Source: Microbacterium sp. Root166
GTDB taxonomy: Bacteria; Actinomycetota; Actinomycetes; Actinomycetales; Microbacteriaceae
Direction of reading: 5' to 3'
Length of the DNA stretch: 64,000 bases
Assembly (NCBI RefSeq): GCF_001427145.1
Contig: NZ_LMGL01000001.1
Coordinates: 823-64,822, forward strand
Shown here piece by piece: positions 54,450 through 64,000 of the stretch (the stretch's first letter is position 1; each line of letters starts with the position of its first letter). Position numbers and translations under genes: made by a program. A model generated the notes under the pieces. It did no database searches, had not been told where the DNA came from, and saw only the letters and a program-made list of their open reading frames with translations.

Positions 54450-55577
54450 TCACTGCGCGGGCGAGCTCGGCGAGGTCACCTCGAGCTCACCGGAGATGAT
54501 CGCCTCCTGCAGCGCTGCGAGCTCGTCGGCCAGTCCGTCGGGCAGCTCCGCCTCGAAGGCGCCGAAGCCGGAGAGGCCCACGCCCTCGTTCTCGAGCGTG
54601 CCGACGTACGGCGTGACGTCGAAGTCACCGGTCGCGGCCTGCAGGGTCGCGTCCTTCACTGCCACGTCGATGCGCTTCATGATCGAGAAGAGCACGAGGT
54701 CGGCGACCGACGGGTCGACGACGGCCAGGTCGGAGTCGACACCGATCAGGAGGGCTTCCGAGCCGGCGTCGTCGATCGCTGCCGCGGCGCTCTGGTAGAT
54801 CGGGCCGCCCACGGGCAGGACCACGTCGACACCCTGGTCGAGGATGCCCTGCGCGGTCTGCTTGGCGGTGTCGTTCGCGGCGAACCCACCGGTGAACGAG
54901 CCTTCCTGGCTGGCGACGTCCCAGCCGAAGGTCTCGACCGCTGCGCCCTTGTCCTCGTTGAACTTGTCGACGCCGTCGACGAAGCCGTCCATGAAGATCG
55001 TCACGGGCGGGATCTGGATGCCGCCGAACGTGCCGACCTTGTTGACGCCTGCTGCGTCGGACCACGCCGCCGCGGCGTAGCCGCCGAGGTAGGCGGCCTG
55101 CACGGTGTCGAACAGGAGGGGCTTGATGTTCGGTGCGTCGCTCTCGCCGTTGAAGTCGGCGTCGGCCGAGTCATCGATGATGGCGTAGTCGACCTCGGGG
55201 TTCGCGGTGGCCGAGGCGATCGTGTCGGCGGAGAGCTTGAAGCCGACGGCGACGATGAACGTGCAGCCCTCGGCGATCAGGTTCTCGAGGTTGGGCGCGT
55301 AGTCGTTGGCCGAGGCCGACTCGACCTCGATGAGTTCGACGCCGAGCTCCTCGGCAGCAGCCTCCATGCCGGTCAGCGCGGACTGGTTGAACGACTTGTC
55401 GTTGAAGCCGCCGTCGTCCGAAACGAGGCAGGGCAAGAAGCCCTCGACGGCGACAGGGCCGTCCGACCCGGATTCGGTCGGGGTCGCCTCCGGGGCGGTT
55501 CCACAGCCCGCCAGGGCGAAGAGAAGGCCCGCAACGGCAGTGACACCGACGAGCTTCTTGGTGCGTGAGATGGTCAA
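54450..55577 (-). CDS. BMP-family (PnrA-like) nucleoside-binding lipoprotein
   Basis: A 375-residue lipoprotein. The signal peptide MTISRTKKLVGVTAVAGLLF ends in the lipobox LAGC (Cys24 or close), followed by a Pro/Ser-rich linker. The mature domain has LVSDDGGFNDKSFNQSALTG, typical of the Med/BMP family that binds purine or other nucleosides. Start: a TTG at 55577 has GGAGG 5 nt upstream; a GTG at 55589 is the in-frame alternative. First gene of the import operon with cdd, deoA and add. Confidence 0.9.
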   Translation of the reverse strand: MTISRTKKLVGVTAVAGLLFALAGCGTAPEATPTESGSDGPVAVEGFLPCLVSDDGGFNDKSFNQSALTGMEAAAEELGVELIEVESASANDYAPNLENLIAEGCTFIVAVGFKLSADTIASATANPEVDYAIIDDSADADFNGESDAPNIKPLLFDTVQAAYLGGYAAAAWSDAAGVNKVGTFGGIQIPPVTIFMDGFVDGVDKFNEDKGAAVETFGWDVASQEGSFTGGFAANDTAKQTAQGILDQGVDVVLPVGGPIYQSAAAAIDDAGSEALLIGVDSDLAVVDPSVADLVLFSIMKRIDVAVKDATLQAATGDFDVTPYVGTLENEGVGLSGFGAFEAELPDGLADELAALQEAIISGELEVTSPSSPAQ

Positions 55578-55624
55578 CTCGGCCTCCACTAATACCGCCC
55601 CGCGTCCTTCACGGGGACTGCACA

Positions 55625-55630
55625 AAGTTA
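55625..55630 (-). promoter_or_regulatory. Candidate -10 box of the nucleoside operon
   Basis: TAACTT on the minus strand would start a transcript near 55618, about 40 nt before the TTG start. No convincing -35 hexamer was found. Confidence 0.35.
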
Positions 55631-55719
55631 CCCACTGTGACGACGTCCTTGCAGTCACGGCGGAGGGTCGGTGCCGAATGGTTACAAAGACGCAATGTCG
55701 CAGACACCGGCACCGCGGT

Positions 55720-56835
55720 TCAGAGCACGTCGCCCTGTCCGTTGAGCTTCAGGGCGTCCACGACGCCCTTCACCCGCTGGGCGTGCTCGCTGGTGGTCAC
55801 GAGGAGCGCATCTTCCGTGTCCACGACGACGATGTCGCGCACCCCGATCAGGCTGATGACGCGCTTGGTCTGGCTGACGACGATCCCGCTGGCGGCATCC
55901 GAAAGGACGCGGGCGTTCTCGCCGAGGATCGCCAGGTCGTTCTTGCGGCCGTGCGAGTTGAGCTTCGCCAGGCTGGCGAAGTCGCCGACGTCGTCCCAGT
56001 CGAAGTGCCCGGGAACCACAGCAAGGCGGCCGCGTGCGGCCGCGGGCTCGGCGACGGCGTAGTCGATGGCGATCTTCGTGAGCTCCGGCCACACCCGGTC
56101 CACGACCGGTCCGCGGCGATCGCGGTCGTCCCAGGCCTCTGCGAGCTCCAGCAGGCCGGCGTGGAGCTCGGGCTGCTGAGCGGCGATCTCGGCGAGCAGG
56201 ACGTCGGCGCGCGAGATGAACATGCCGGCGTTCCACAGGTACGAGCGGTCGGCGAAGTACTCCTTCGCGGTGTCGAGATCCGGCTTCTCGACGAAGCTGT
56301 CCACGAGCGCGGCCTCAGGGGCACCCTCGACCACGAGCTCCGCGCCCTTGCGGATGTAGCCGAAGCCGACCGACGGCTCCGACGGCTGGATGCCGATCGT
56401 GCAGATGTAGCCCTGTCGCGCGGTGGCCACCGCCTGCTGCACCGCCCATTCGAACAGATGCGGCACACGGATCACGTGATCGGCGGCGAAGGAGCCGATG
56501 ATCACGTCCGGCTCGCGCCGCACCAGGATGGCCGCGGCGAGGCCGATGGCGGCCGTGGAATCGCGGGGTTCGGACTCGAGGAAGACGTTCTTGTCGGGGA
56601 TGCCGGGCAGCTCGTGCTCGACCGCGGCTCGGTGCGCGCGCCCGGTGACCACCGAGATGCGGTCGCGGCCGGCGAGAGGCTCCAGACGGTCCCAGGTGTC
56701 GCGCAGGAGCGTCTGCCCGGAACCGGTCAGGTCGTGCAGGAACTTGGGCGCGTCCGCGCGCGAGAGCGGCCACAGCCGGCTGCCGACGCCCCCGGCGGGG
56801 ATGACGGCGTAGAAGTCCTGGATCGGTTCTGGCAT
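55720..56835 (-). CDS. manC: Mannose-1-phosphate guanylyltransferase
   Basis: A 371-residue nucleotidyltransferase making GDP-mannose from mannose 1-phosphate and GTP. The pyrophosphorylase signature is FYAVIPAGGVGSRLWPLSRA followed by PKFLHDLTGSGQTLLRDTW; further motifs are VIIGSFAADHVIR, GYIRKGAELVVEG, FVEKPDLDTAKEYF and WNAGMFISRADVLL. No C-terminal isomerase domain, so it is monofunctional. GDP-mannose feeds lipid and wall glycans. The ATG is 6 nt from TAGCCT. Confidence 0.94.
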   Translation of the reverse strand: MPEPIQDFYAVIPAGGVGSRLWPLSRADAPKFLHDLTGSGQTLLRDTWDRLEPLAGRDRISVVTGRAHRAAVEHELPGIPDKNVFLESEPRDSTAAIGLAAAILVRREPDVIIGSFAADHVIRVPHLFEWAVQQAVATARQGYICTIGIQPSEPSVGFGYIRKGAELVVEGAPEAALVDSFVEKPDLDTAKEYFADRSYLWNAGMFISRADVLLAEIAAQQPELHAGLLELAEAWDDRDRRGPVVDRVWPELTKIAIDYAVAEPAAARGRLAVVPGHFDWDDVGDFASLAKLNSHGRKNDLAILGENARVLSDAASGIVVSQTKRVISLIGVRDIVVVDTEDALLVTTSEHAQRVKGVVDALKLNGQGDVL

Positions 56836-56847
56836 GTCCCCAGGCTA
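56836..56847 (-). promoter_or_regulatory. Leaderless promoter -10 (TAGCCT) of manC
   Basis: TAGCCT at 56842-56847 on the minus strand, 6 nt from the ATG at 56835. Confidence 0.55.
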
Positions 56848-56913
56848 GCCGCCGAGCGCCGGAGCGCCCGCGACTAAGGCTCGCCTACGTCGCCCGCTGC
56901 TCAGTTGCGGGAA

Positions 56914-56919
56914 TAGGAT
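56914..56919 (+). promoter_or_regulatory. Candidate -10 box of the sdhCDAB operon
   Basis: TAGGAT would start a transcript near 56926, leaving a leader of about 100 nt before the sdhC GTG. No clear -35. Confidence 0.35.
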
Positions 56920-57022
56920 GGGAGGAGCGCCCGCGTGACGCCGATGGCCCGAGCCACTGCGCCGGGTCACCTCAGGGGCATCGTTTCCCGCCCCCACCAT
57001 GTTCGATCCAGGGAGGACGGCC

Positions 57023-57457
57023 GTGTCTGCACCAGCACGCGTCACACCGTCGGCATCCGAGACCACTTCCCGAGTCCCCCGCGGCACTCTGTACCGCGGG
57101 AACGAAGGCATGTGGTCGTGGGTGCTGCACCGCATCACCGGCATCGCGATCTTCTTCTTCCTGCTGGTCCACGTGCTCGACACCGCGCTGATCCGCGTCG
57201 CGCCCGAGGCGTACGACGCCGTGATGAGCTCGTACAAGAACCCCGTGATGGGGCTCGGCGAAGTCGCGCTCGTCGGCGCCGTCGCCTACCACGCATACAA
57301 CGGTCTCCGCATCATCCTCGTGGACTTCTGGTCGTGGGCGACCCGGCACCAGCGCCAGCTGTGGTGGGGCGTCCTCGGGCTGTGGCTCGCCACGATGATC
57401 CCGTTCACGGTGCGTCACCTCATGAACGTCTTCGGCGACTTCGGAGGGGGGCACTGA
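57023..57457 (+). CDS. sdhC: Succinate dehydrogenase cytochrome b556 subunit
   Basis: A 144-residue membrane subunit with three helices. WSWVLHRITGIAIFFFLLVH holds the conserved quinone-site and His region, and AVAYHAYNGLRIILVDF carries the likely heme His. Start: GTG at 57023 with a perfect GGAGG six nt upstream; the frame is open back to an ATG at 56999, which has no ribosome binding site. The stop and the sdhD start overlap (TGATG). Confidence 0.93.
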   Translation: MSAPARVTPSASETTSRVPRGTLYRGNEGMWSWVLHRITGIAIFFFLLVHVLDTALIRVAPEAYDAVMSSYKNPVMGLGEVALVGAVAYHAYNGLRIILVDFWSWATRHQRQLWWGVLGLWLATMIPFTVRHLMNVFGDFGGGH

Positions 57458-57906
57458 TGACCGCCATCGCCGATCCCCGCGCCCCGCGCGCCGCCGTCCG
57501 CCGCAAGGGTCCGAACCTCGAGAAGTGGGGCTGGATCTACATGCGCGTCTCGGGCGTCCTGCTCGTGATCCTCATCTTCGGCCACCTCTTCGTGAACCTG
57601 ATGCTCGGCGAGGGCATCCACGGCATCGACTTCGCCTTCGTCGCCGGCAAGTTCGCTTCACCGTTCTGGCAGTGGTGGGACGTCATCATGCTGTGGCTCG
57701 CGCTGATCCACGGCGCCAACGGCATGCGCACCATCGTGAACGACTACGTCACCCACGAGCGCACCCGCCAGGTGCTGGTGTGGGCGCTGTGGCTCTCGGC
57801 CGCGTTCCTGATCGTCCTCGGCACGCTCGTCGTGTTCACCTTCGACCCCTGCCTGGGCCTGAGCGACACCAGCGCCGAGTGGCTGCAAGAGCTCTGCGCG
57901 TCCTGA
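57457..57906 (+). CDS. sdhD: Succinate dehydrogenase hydrophobic membrane anchor
   Basis: A 149-residue subunit with three helices: about 28-50 ([20 protein letters not shown], with the His), 68-95 and 105-128. [18 protein letters not shown] holds a second conserved His. It binds heme and quinone with SdhC in the inner membrane. The start shares one base with the sdhC stop. Confidence 0.92.
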   Translation: MTAIADPRAPRAAVRRKGPNLEKWGWIYMRVSGVLLVILIFGHLFVNLMLGEGIHGIDFAFVAGKFASPFWQWWDVIMLWLALIHGANGMRTIVNDYVTHERTRQVLVWALWLSAAFLIVLGTLVVFTFDPCLGLSDTSAEWLQELCAS

Positions 57907-57949
57907 CGCCGAGCCGACCGAGTCTTCCCCCACACCGAAAGCACTGAGA

Positions 57950-59775
<1,826 letters not shown>

Positions 59776-59776
<1 letters not shown>

Positions 59777-60561
59777 TGACGACGCTCGCCGCCGTGGACG
59801 CGCCCTCCGAGGCCACCACCGAGCAGACCCCGGCCGACACCGGCATCCAGTCGTTCCTCGTCACCTTCATCATCCGCCGCTTCGATCCCGAGGTGGACGA
59901 AGAGCCGCGCTGGGTCGACTACGACGTGGAACTGTACGCCACCGACCGCGTGCTCGACGCGCTGCACAAGATCAAGTGGGAGGTCGACGGCTCGCTGTCG
60001 TTCCGCCGGTCGTGCGCGCACGGCATCTGCGGCTCGGACGCGATGCGCATCAACGGCCGCAACCGCCTGGCCTGCAAGACGCTCATCAAGGACCTCGACA
60101 TCTCGCAGCCGATCTACGTCGAGGCCATCAAGGGCCTGCCGCTCGAGAAGGACCTCATCGTCGACATGGAGCCGTTCTTCGCGTCGTTCCGCGAGGTCCA
60201 GCCGTTCCTGATCGCCAACTCCACCCCGGAGCCCGGCAAGGAGCGTATCCAGTCGATCGTCGACCGCGAGGTCTTCGACGACACCACGAAGTGCATCCTG
60301 TGCGCCGCGTGCACCTCCTCGTGCCCCGTCTTCTGGACCGACGGCCAGTACTTCGGCCCGGCCGCGATCGTCAACGCGCACCGCTTCATCTTCGACTCGC
60401 GCGACGATGCCGGCGACCTGCGCCTCGACATCCTCAACGACAAAGAGGGCGTCTGGCGCTGCCGCACCACGTTCAACTGCACCGAGGCATGCCCCCGCGG
60501 CATCGAGGTGACGAAGGCCATCGCCGAGGTCAAGCAGGCCGTTCTGCGCGGACGAGCGTAG
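59776..60561 (+). CDS. sdhB: Succinate dehydrogenase iron-sulfur subunit
   Basis: A 261-residue protein carrying three clusters between SdhA and the membrane subunits. The [2Fe-2S] ligands are Cys80, Cys85 and Cys100 with Asp88 as in E. coli SdhB (SCAHGICGSDAMRINGRN). The other clusters use CILCAACTSSCP and FNCTEACPRGIEV. Last sdh gene; an MFS gene follows 13 bp on and may be on the same transcript. Confidence 0.96.
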
Positions 60562-60574
60562 CGGCCACCCGCCG

Positions 60575-61816
60575 GTGACGGGGATCGAGCGCAACGAAGC
60601 GCCCACCACTCGGCCGGACCAGTCGCTGCGTCGCGCCCGCGGCGCGGTGACCGCGGCCTACGCCGCACAGGGCTTGGGCTACGCCGTCATCGTGACGTCG
60701 CTGCCGGCGCTTCAGCTGCGGCAGGGCATCGATGACAGCTTCGTCATCTCCATGCTGATCCTGGGCGTGGCAGTGGCCGCAGCCGTCGGCTCGGTCATCG
60801 CCAACGTCGTGGCCGTGCGCTGGGGCAGCCGTGCAGCCCTCACGCTCGGCCTCGTCATCCAGGCCGTGGCGCTGCCCCTGATCGCGATCCCCCTGCCGTT
60901 CGAGTTATTCGCCGCGGCATTCGGGATCTTCGGCATCGGCCTCGGGTGCGTGGACGCCGCCGCGGCGATGCAGGGAGTGGCCGTGCAGCGCGCCTACGGC
61001 CGGCATCTGCTGGGCGGATTCTTCGCCGCGGCGACGGCAGCGGCCATCGGAGGCGCGCTCCTGGTATCGGGCGTGGCGCTCTCGGCGGCGGCGGCCGGCG
61101 TCGCGCTGGGCTGCGCCGCCGTGATCGCCCTGGGTGTGGCCGTGATCGGCATCCGCTTGTTCGCACGTGAGGTCCCCATCGACGAGGCGCTGCCGCCGTC
61201 GGAGCGCGCAAACCTGCCCCGCACCGGCATCTGGGTGTTCGGGCTGGTCATCCTCGCGGTCTTCGTCGCGGACTCCGCGGTGAGCACGTGGAGCACGCAG
61301 TACCTCCAGCTCGACCTCGCGACGCTCGCGTGGGTGGCCCCGCTCGGCTACGCGGCCTACCAGGCGGTGGTCCTGTTGACCCGTCTGTTCACGGACCGGC
61401 TGATCCCGGCCGTCGGGCGCCGCCGCCTCGTCGCGATCGCCGCAAGCGTGTCAGCGGTGGGCTGCCTCGTCGTGGCCCTCGTGCCCTTCCCCGCCGCCGC
61501 GGCCATCGGCTTCGCCCTGGCCGGGGTGAGCGCGGGCGTGCTCATCCCGGTCACGTTCGGCGCCGCCGGAGACCTGGATCCCGCGCACAGCGACCAGGTG
61601 ATCGCGCGGGTCAACCTGTTCAACTACGCCGGCGCGATCATCGGCGCGGTGGTCGTCGGCCTCCTCGCCGACGGTCCCGGGCTGGGACCGGCGTTCCTGC
61701 TGCCGGCCGTCGCGCTCGCGGCGATCCTCTTCGCCGTCCCGGCGTTCCGCTCCCGCGCCGCGCCCGGCCCGGCTGCCGATCTGCGCACGGCGGGCGATGA
61801 TCCATCGGTAATCTGA
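60575..61816 (+). CDS. MFS transporter
   Basis: A 413-residue protein with about 12 helices and a Gly/Ala-rich sequence. It resembles sugar/fucose-type or drug-type MFS proteins: ISMLILGVAVAAAVGSVIAN, RWGSRAALTLGLVIQA between helices 2 and 3, and a repeat of this layout in the second half (LIPAVGRRRLVAIAASVSAV). Start: GTG at 60575 with no strong ribosome binding site. Substrate unknown. Confidence 0.82.
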   Translation: MTGIERNEAPTTRPDQSLRRARGAVTAAYAAQGLGYAVIVTSLPALQLRQGIDDSFVISMLILGVAVAAAVGSVIANVVAVRWGSRAALTLGLVIQAVALPLIAIPLPFELFAAAFGIFGIGLGCVDAAAAMQGVAVQRAYGRHLLGGFFAAATAAAIGGALLVSGVALSAAAAGVALGCAAVIALGVAVIGIRLFAREVPIDEALPPSERANLPRTGIWVFGLVILAVFVADSAVSTWSTQYLQLDLATLAWVAPLGYAAYQAVVLLTRLFTDRLIPAVGRRRLVAIAASVSAVGCLVVALVPFPAAAAIGFALAGVSAGVLIPVTFGAAGDLDPAHSDQVIARVNLFNYAGAIIGAVVVGLLADGPGLGPAFLLPAVALAAILFAVPAFRSRAAPGPAADLRTAGDDPSVI

Positions 61817-61820
61817 CCCC
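61809..61820 (+). promoter_or_regulatory. Leaderless promoter -10 (TAATCT) of the YihY gene
   Basis: TAATCT at 61809-61814 overlaps the end of the MFS gene and is 6 nt before the GTG at 61821. Confidence 0.5.
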
Positions 61821-63086
61821 GTGACCCACACCCCGCCACCGGACGCTCAGGCAGTGGCGGATGCCGCGCAGCGCAACGAGGAGACTCTGCGCGAGCGGTG
61901 GGAGGAGACCGAGCACAGCCTCCGGCAGCGTTTCGACGTGCCGATCAGCCGGGCGACCCGACTGACCCAGGCGACGCTGGCATGGTTCCCGGTGCGGGTG
62001 TGGCGCCACTTCCTGATCGAGAACGGCTTCCTGCTCGCGGCCGGCGTCAGCTACGTCGCGCTCTTCGCCTGCTTCGCGGCGCTCTACCTCGCCTTCGCGA
62101 TAGCAGGTCTGTGGCTGGGCGGCAGCACCCAGGCGGTCGACGCGCTGATCACCCTGATCAACTCCTACATCCCCGGCCTCATCGCCCCGGAAGGCGGCAT
62201 CGCGACGCCGGAGCAGGTGCAGGCGATCGCGTCGGCGAATGCGGGCGCCCTGGGCTGGACCGGCATCATCGCGCTCGGCGTGCTCATCTGGACCGCCATG
62301 GACTGGGTCACCTACTCGCGCCGGGCGGTGCGCGCGCTGTTCTCCATCCCTCCGGACCGGCGCAGTTACGTCCTCCTGAAGGCCCGCGATCTTCTGGCGG
62401 CCGTGATCTTCGGCGCGGCGCTGATCCTCGGTGCCGCGCTGAGCACGATCGGCACGGTCGCGCTGGACTGGGTGTTCTCGCTGCTCGGCATGGCCAATGC
62501 GAGCACACTCGTGGACGTCGCGGTGCGAACCGGGTCGGCGCTCGTCGGCTTCGCGATCACCTCGACCGCGCTCGTCGGCTTCTTCCGGTTCCTGACGGGG
62601 ACCAAGCTGCCGTGGCGTCGCATCTGGCCCGGGGCGATCCTCGGCGGGCTCGGCATCACCATCCTCCAGCTCGGCGCGGGACTGCTCCTCAGCTACACGC
62701 CCTCCAACCCTCTGCTCGCCACGTTCGCGATCTTCATCGGGCTTCTGCTGTGGTTCCGGCTGCTCGGCATCGTCATGCTCGTCGCCGCGGCGTGGATCGC
62801 TGTGGCCGCCAACGACCGCGACGTCGTCCTGCTCCCCCAGACGGAGGCAGAGCGCCTCGCCGCCGAGCACGCCGCCCTGGTGGTGGCCGCGCGCGTCCGA
62901 GTGAGAACGGCTCAGGATGCCCGGGCCCAGGCTCCCTGGTACCGGGTCTACCTCGCCGAGCGCGCGCTGCGCGATGCGCGGGAGGAGCTGCGCCAGGTCG
63001 AGGCATCCACTCCCCCGCCTGCACCACCGCGACCCCCGGCGGCCAAGCCCGATCGCCGTTCGAAGAAGGCCGCTGACCCGGCCTGA
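61821..63086 (+). CDS. YihY/BrkB-family membrane protein
   Basis: A 421-residue protein with about six helices. The family start is seen in RVWRHFLIENGFLLAAGVSY and the second motif in IWPGAILGGLGITILQLGAG; the middle soluble part contains VTYSRRAVRALFSIPPDRRS. The C-terminal 100 residues are charged, Ala/Arg/Pro-rich and cytoplasmic. The family was long misread as ribonuclease BN; its function is unknown, with envelope or ion transport roles suggested. Confidence 0.87.
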   Translation: MTHTPPPDAQAVADAAQRNEETLRERWEETEHSLRQRFDVPISRATRLTQATLAWFPVRVWRHFLIENGFLLAAGVSYVALFACFAALYLAFAIAGLWLGGSTQAVDALITLINSYIPGLIAPEGGIATPEQVQAIASANAGALGWTGIIALGVLIWTAMDWVTYSRRAVRALFSIPPDRRSYVLLKARDLLAAVIFGAALILGAALSTIGTVALDWVFSLLGMANASTLVDVAVRTGSALVGFAITSTALVGFFRFLTGTKLPWRRIWPGAILGGLGITILQLGAGLLLSYTPSNPLLATFAIFIGLLLWFRLLGIVMLVAAAWIAVAANDRDVVLLPQTEAERLAAEHAALVVAARVRVRTAQDARAQAPWYRVYLAERALRDAREELRQVEASTPPPAPPRPPAAKPDRRSKKAADPA

Positions 63087-63113
63087 GCCGCGCTCGGTGT
63101 CGGAGCCGCGGGT

Positions 63114-63126
63114 TAGGCTGGCGGGC
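63114..63126 (+). promoter_or_regulatory. Leaderless promoter -10 (TAGGCT) of xthA
   Basis: TAGGCT at 63114-63119, 7 nt before the GTG at 63127. Confidence 0.55.
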
Positions 63127-63975
63127 GTGCCACGCCGAGTCCGCATCGCCTCTGTCAACGTCAACGGGATCCGCGCGGCGACGCGCAAGGGCATGAACGA
63201 ATGGCTCGACGCGGCCGATGTCGACGTGCTCGCCCTGCAGGAGGTGCGAGCCACGCTCGAAGAGCTCAGCGCGGTGCTGCCCGGCTGGGAGATCGTCAAC
63301 GACGAGGCGCTGGCCAAGGGCCGCGCGGGCGTCGCGGTGGCTACCCGCTGGCCGGCCGTCGATGTGCGTCGCGTGCTCGGGCCCGAGCCGCTGGATTCGG
63401 CCGGCCGCTGGATCGAGGCCGACTTCGAGGTGGACGGCGAGCGGCTCACGGTGGTGAGCGCGTACGTGCACACCGGCGAGGCCGAGACGCCGCGGCAGGA
63501 CGCCAAGTGGGCCTTCCTCGACGCCATGGAGAAGCGGATGCCGCAGCTCGAGCAGGCATCGCCGCTCGCGCTGATCATGGGTGACCTGAACGTGGGGCAC
63601 CGCGAGCTCGACATCCGCAACTGGAAGGGCAACGTCAAGAAGGCCGGGTTCCTCCCACGGGAACGGGCCTATTTCGACCGGTTCCTGGGTGCGGCCGGCT
63701 CCGAGGTGACCGGCGTGGACGGATCGACCGGGCCGGGCCTCGGCTGGGTGGACGTCGGCCGCGCCGCGCACGGCGATGTCGACGGTCCGTACACCTGGTG
63801 GTCGATGCGCGGGCGCGCGTTCGACAACGACAGCGGCTGGCGGATCGACTACCACCTCGCGACCCCGGCGCTGGCGGCGCGGGCCTCAGGCTACGAGGTG
63901 GTGCGCGCGCCGTCGTGGGACACCCGGTGGAGCGACCACGCCCCCGTCGTCGCGGACTACGCGATCGGCGGCTGA
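63127..63975 (+). CDS. xthA: Exodeoxyribonuclease III / AP endonuclease
   Basis: A 282-residue endonuclease/exonuclease/phosphatase-family enzyme of base excision repair, cutting at abasic sites. Catalytic residues are in RIASVNVNGIRAATRKGM, VDVLALQEVRATLEEL (metal Glu), LIMGDLNVGHRELDIRNWKG, WRIDYHLATPAL and SDHAPVVADYAI (final Asp-His). Complete. Start: GTG at 63127, leaderless; the frame extends upstream into the YihY gene without support. Confidence 0.94.
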   Translation: MPRRVRIASVNVNGIRAATRKGMNEWLDAADVDVLALQEVRATLEELSAVLPGWEIVNDEALAKGRAGVAVATRWPAVDVRRVLGPEPLDSAGRWIEADFEVDGERLTVVSAYVHTGEAETPRQDAKWAFLDAMEKRMPQLEQASPLALIMGDLNVGHRELDIRNWKGNVKKAGFLPRERAYFDRFLGAAGSEVTGVDGSTGPGLGWVDVGRAAHGDVDGPYTWWSMRGRAFDNDSGWRIDYHLATPALAARASGYEVVRAPSWDTRWSDHAPVVADYAIGG

Positions 63976-63982
63976 GCGGGCG

Positions 63983-64000
63983 TCAGCTTCGGCGGCGCTT
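63983..64000 (-). CDS. Possible C-terminal end of a minus-strand gene
   Basis: On the minus strand the last 18 bases read Lys-Arg-Arg-Arg-Ser-stop. A basic tail ending 8 bp from the convergent xthA stop is plausible for a gene beyond the right edge, but nothing more can be seen. Confidence 0.3.
   Translation of the reverse strand, partial: KRRRS

Overview
The window looks like chromosome of a high-GC actinobacterium, most probably a Microbacterium or close Microbacteriaceae relative. The evidence is roughly 70% GC in core genes, frequent GTG starts, four-base ATGA/GTGA gene overlaps, actinobacterial-type acyl-CoA carboxylase subunits and a familiar gene order. From purE to sdhB the order (purE-purK-PH protein-birA // accD-accE, maf, accC, lpdA, pnp-phosphosugar mutase, add-deoA-cdd, sdhCDAB) follows what I recall of the Mycobacterium tuberculosis Rv3275c-Rv3319 segment, with lineage-specific insertions.

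Layout. 1-17.1 kb: cell-surface glycan locus. It holds a secreted LGFP-repeat protein running off the left edge, several glycosyltransferases (GT2, GT4, a GT2-GT4 double enzyme), a CapD/FlaA1-type nucleotide-sugar dehydratase with an SDR partner, a HAD-UbiA fusion with GtrA, a GT-C-like membrane protein, a VioA/VioB-like aminotransferase and acetyltransferase pair, and an LCP ligase. 17.1-29.5 kb: purine carboxylation (purE, purK), PH-domain protein, biotin ligase, acyl-CoA carboxylase (beta, epsilon and biotin-carrying alpha subunits), a two-component system with a membrane protein, a TrmA-family methyltransferase and Maf. 29.6-35.9 kb: LpdA-type flavoprotein without redox cysteines, purine nucleoside phosphorylase with a phosphosugar mutase, MFS transporter, GNAT acetyltransferase. 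35.95-36.25 kb: a compact non-coding element with terminal inverted repeats. 36.2-44.1 kb: mannitol PTS regulon including the general PTS proteins EI and HPr, a PRD regulator and a lone IIB. 44.1-47.3 kb: hydrolase, TauE/SafE exporter, flavin monooxygenase and a truncated BASS-family transporter. 47.3-55.6 kb: nucleoside uptake ABC transporter with cdd, deoA and add. 55.7-64 kb: mannose-1-phosphate guanylyltransferase, succinate dehydrogenase, MFS and YihY membrane proteins, exonuclease III.

The genes form working sets: nucleoside import, deamination and phosphorolysis; mannitol import and oxidation; acyl-CoA carboxylation with its biotin ligase; and assembly and attachment of a surface glycan. 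No phage, complete insertion sequence, CRISPR array, rRNA or tRNA was recognised. The most notable non-coding signals are 18 genes with a TANNNT-like -10 box exactly 6-7 nt before the start codon (leaderless architecture), one divergent pair whose -10 boxes overlap, the inverted-repeat element at 35.95-36.25 kb, and a marked excess of the word GGATGCC/GGCATCC. All functions are inferred from sequence reading alone.
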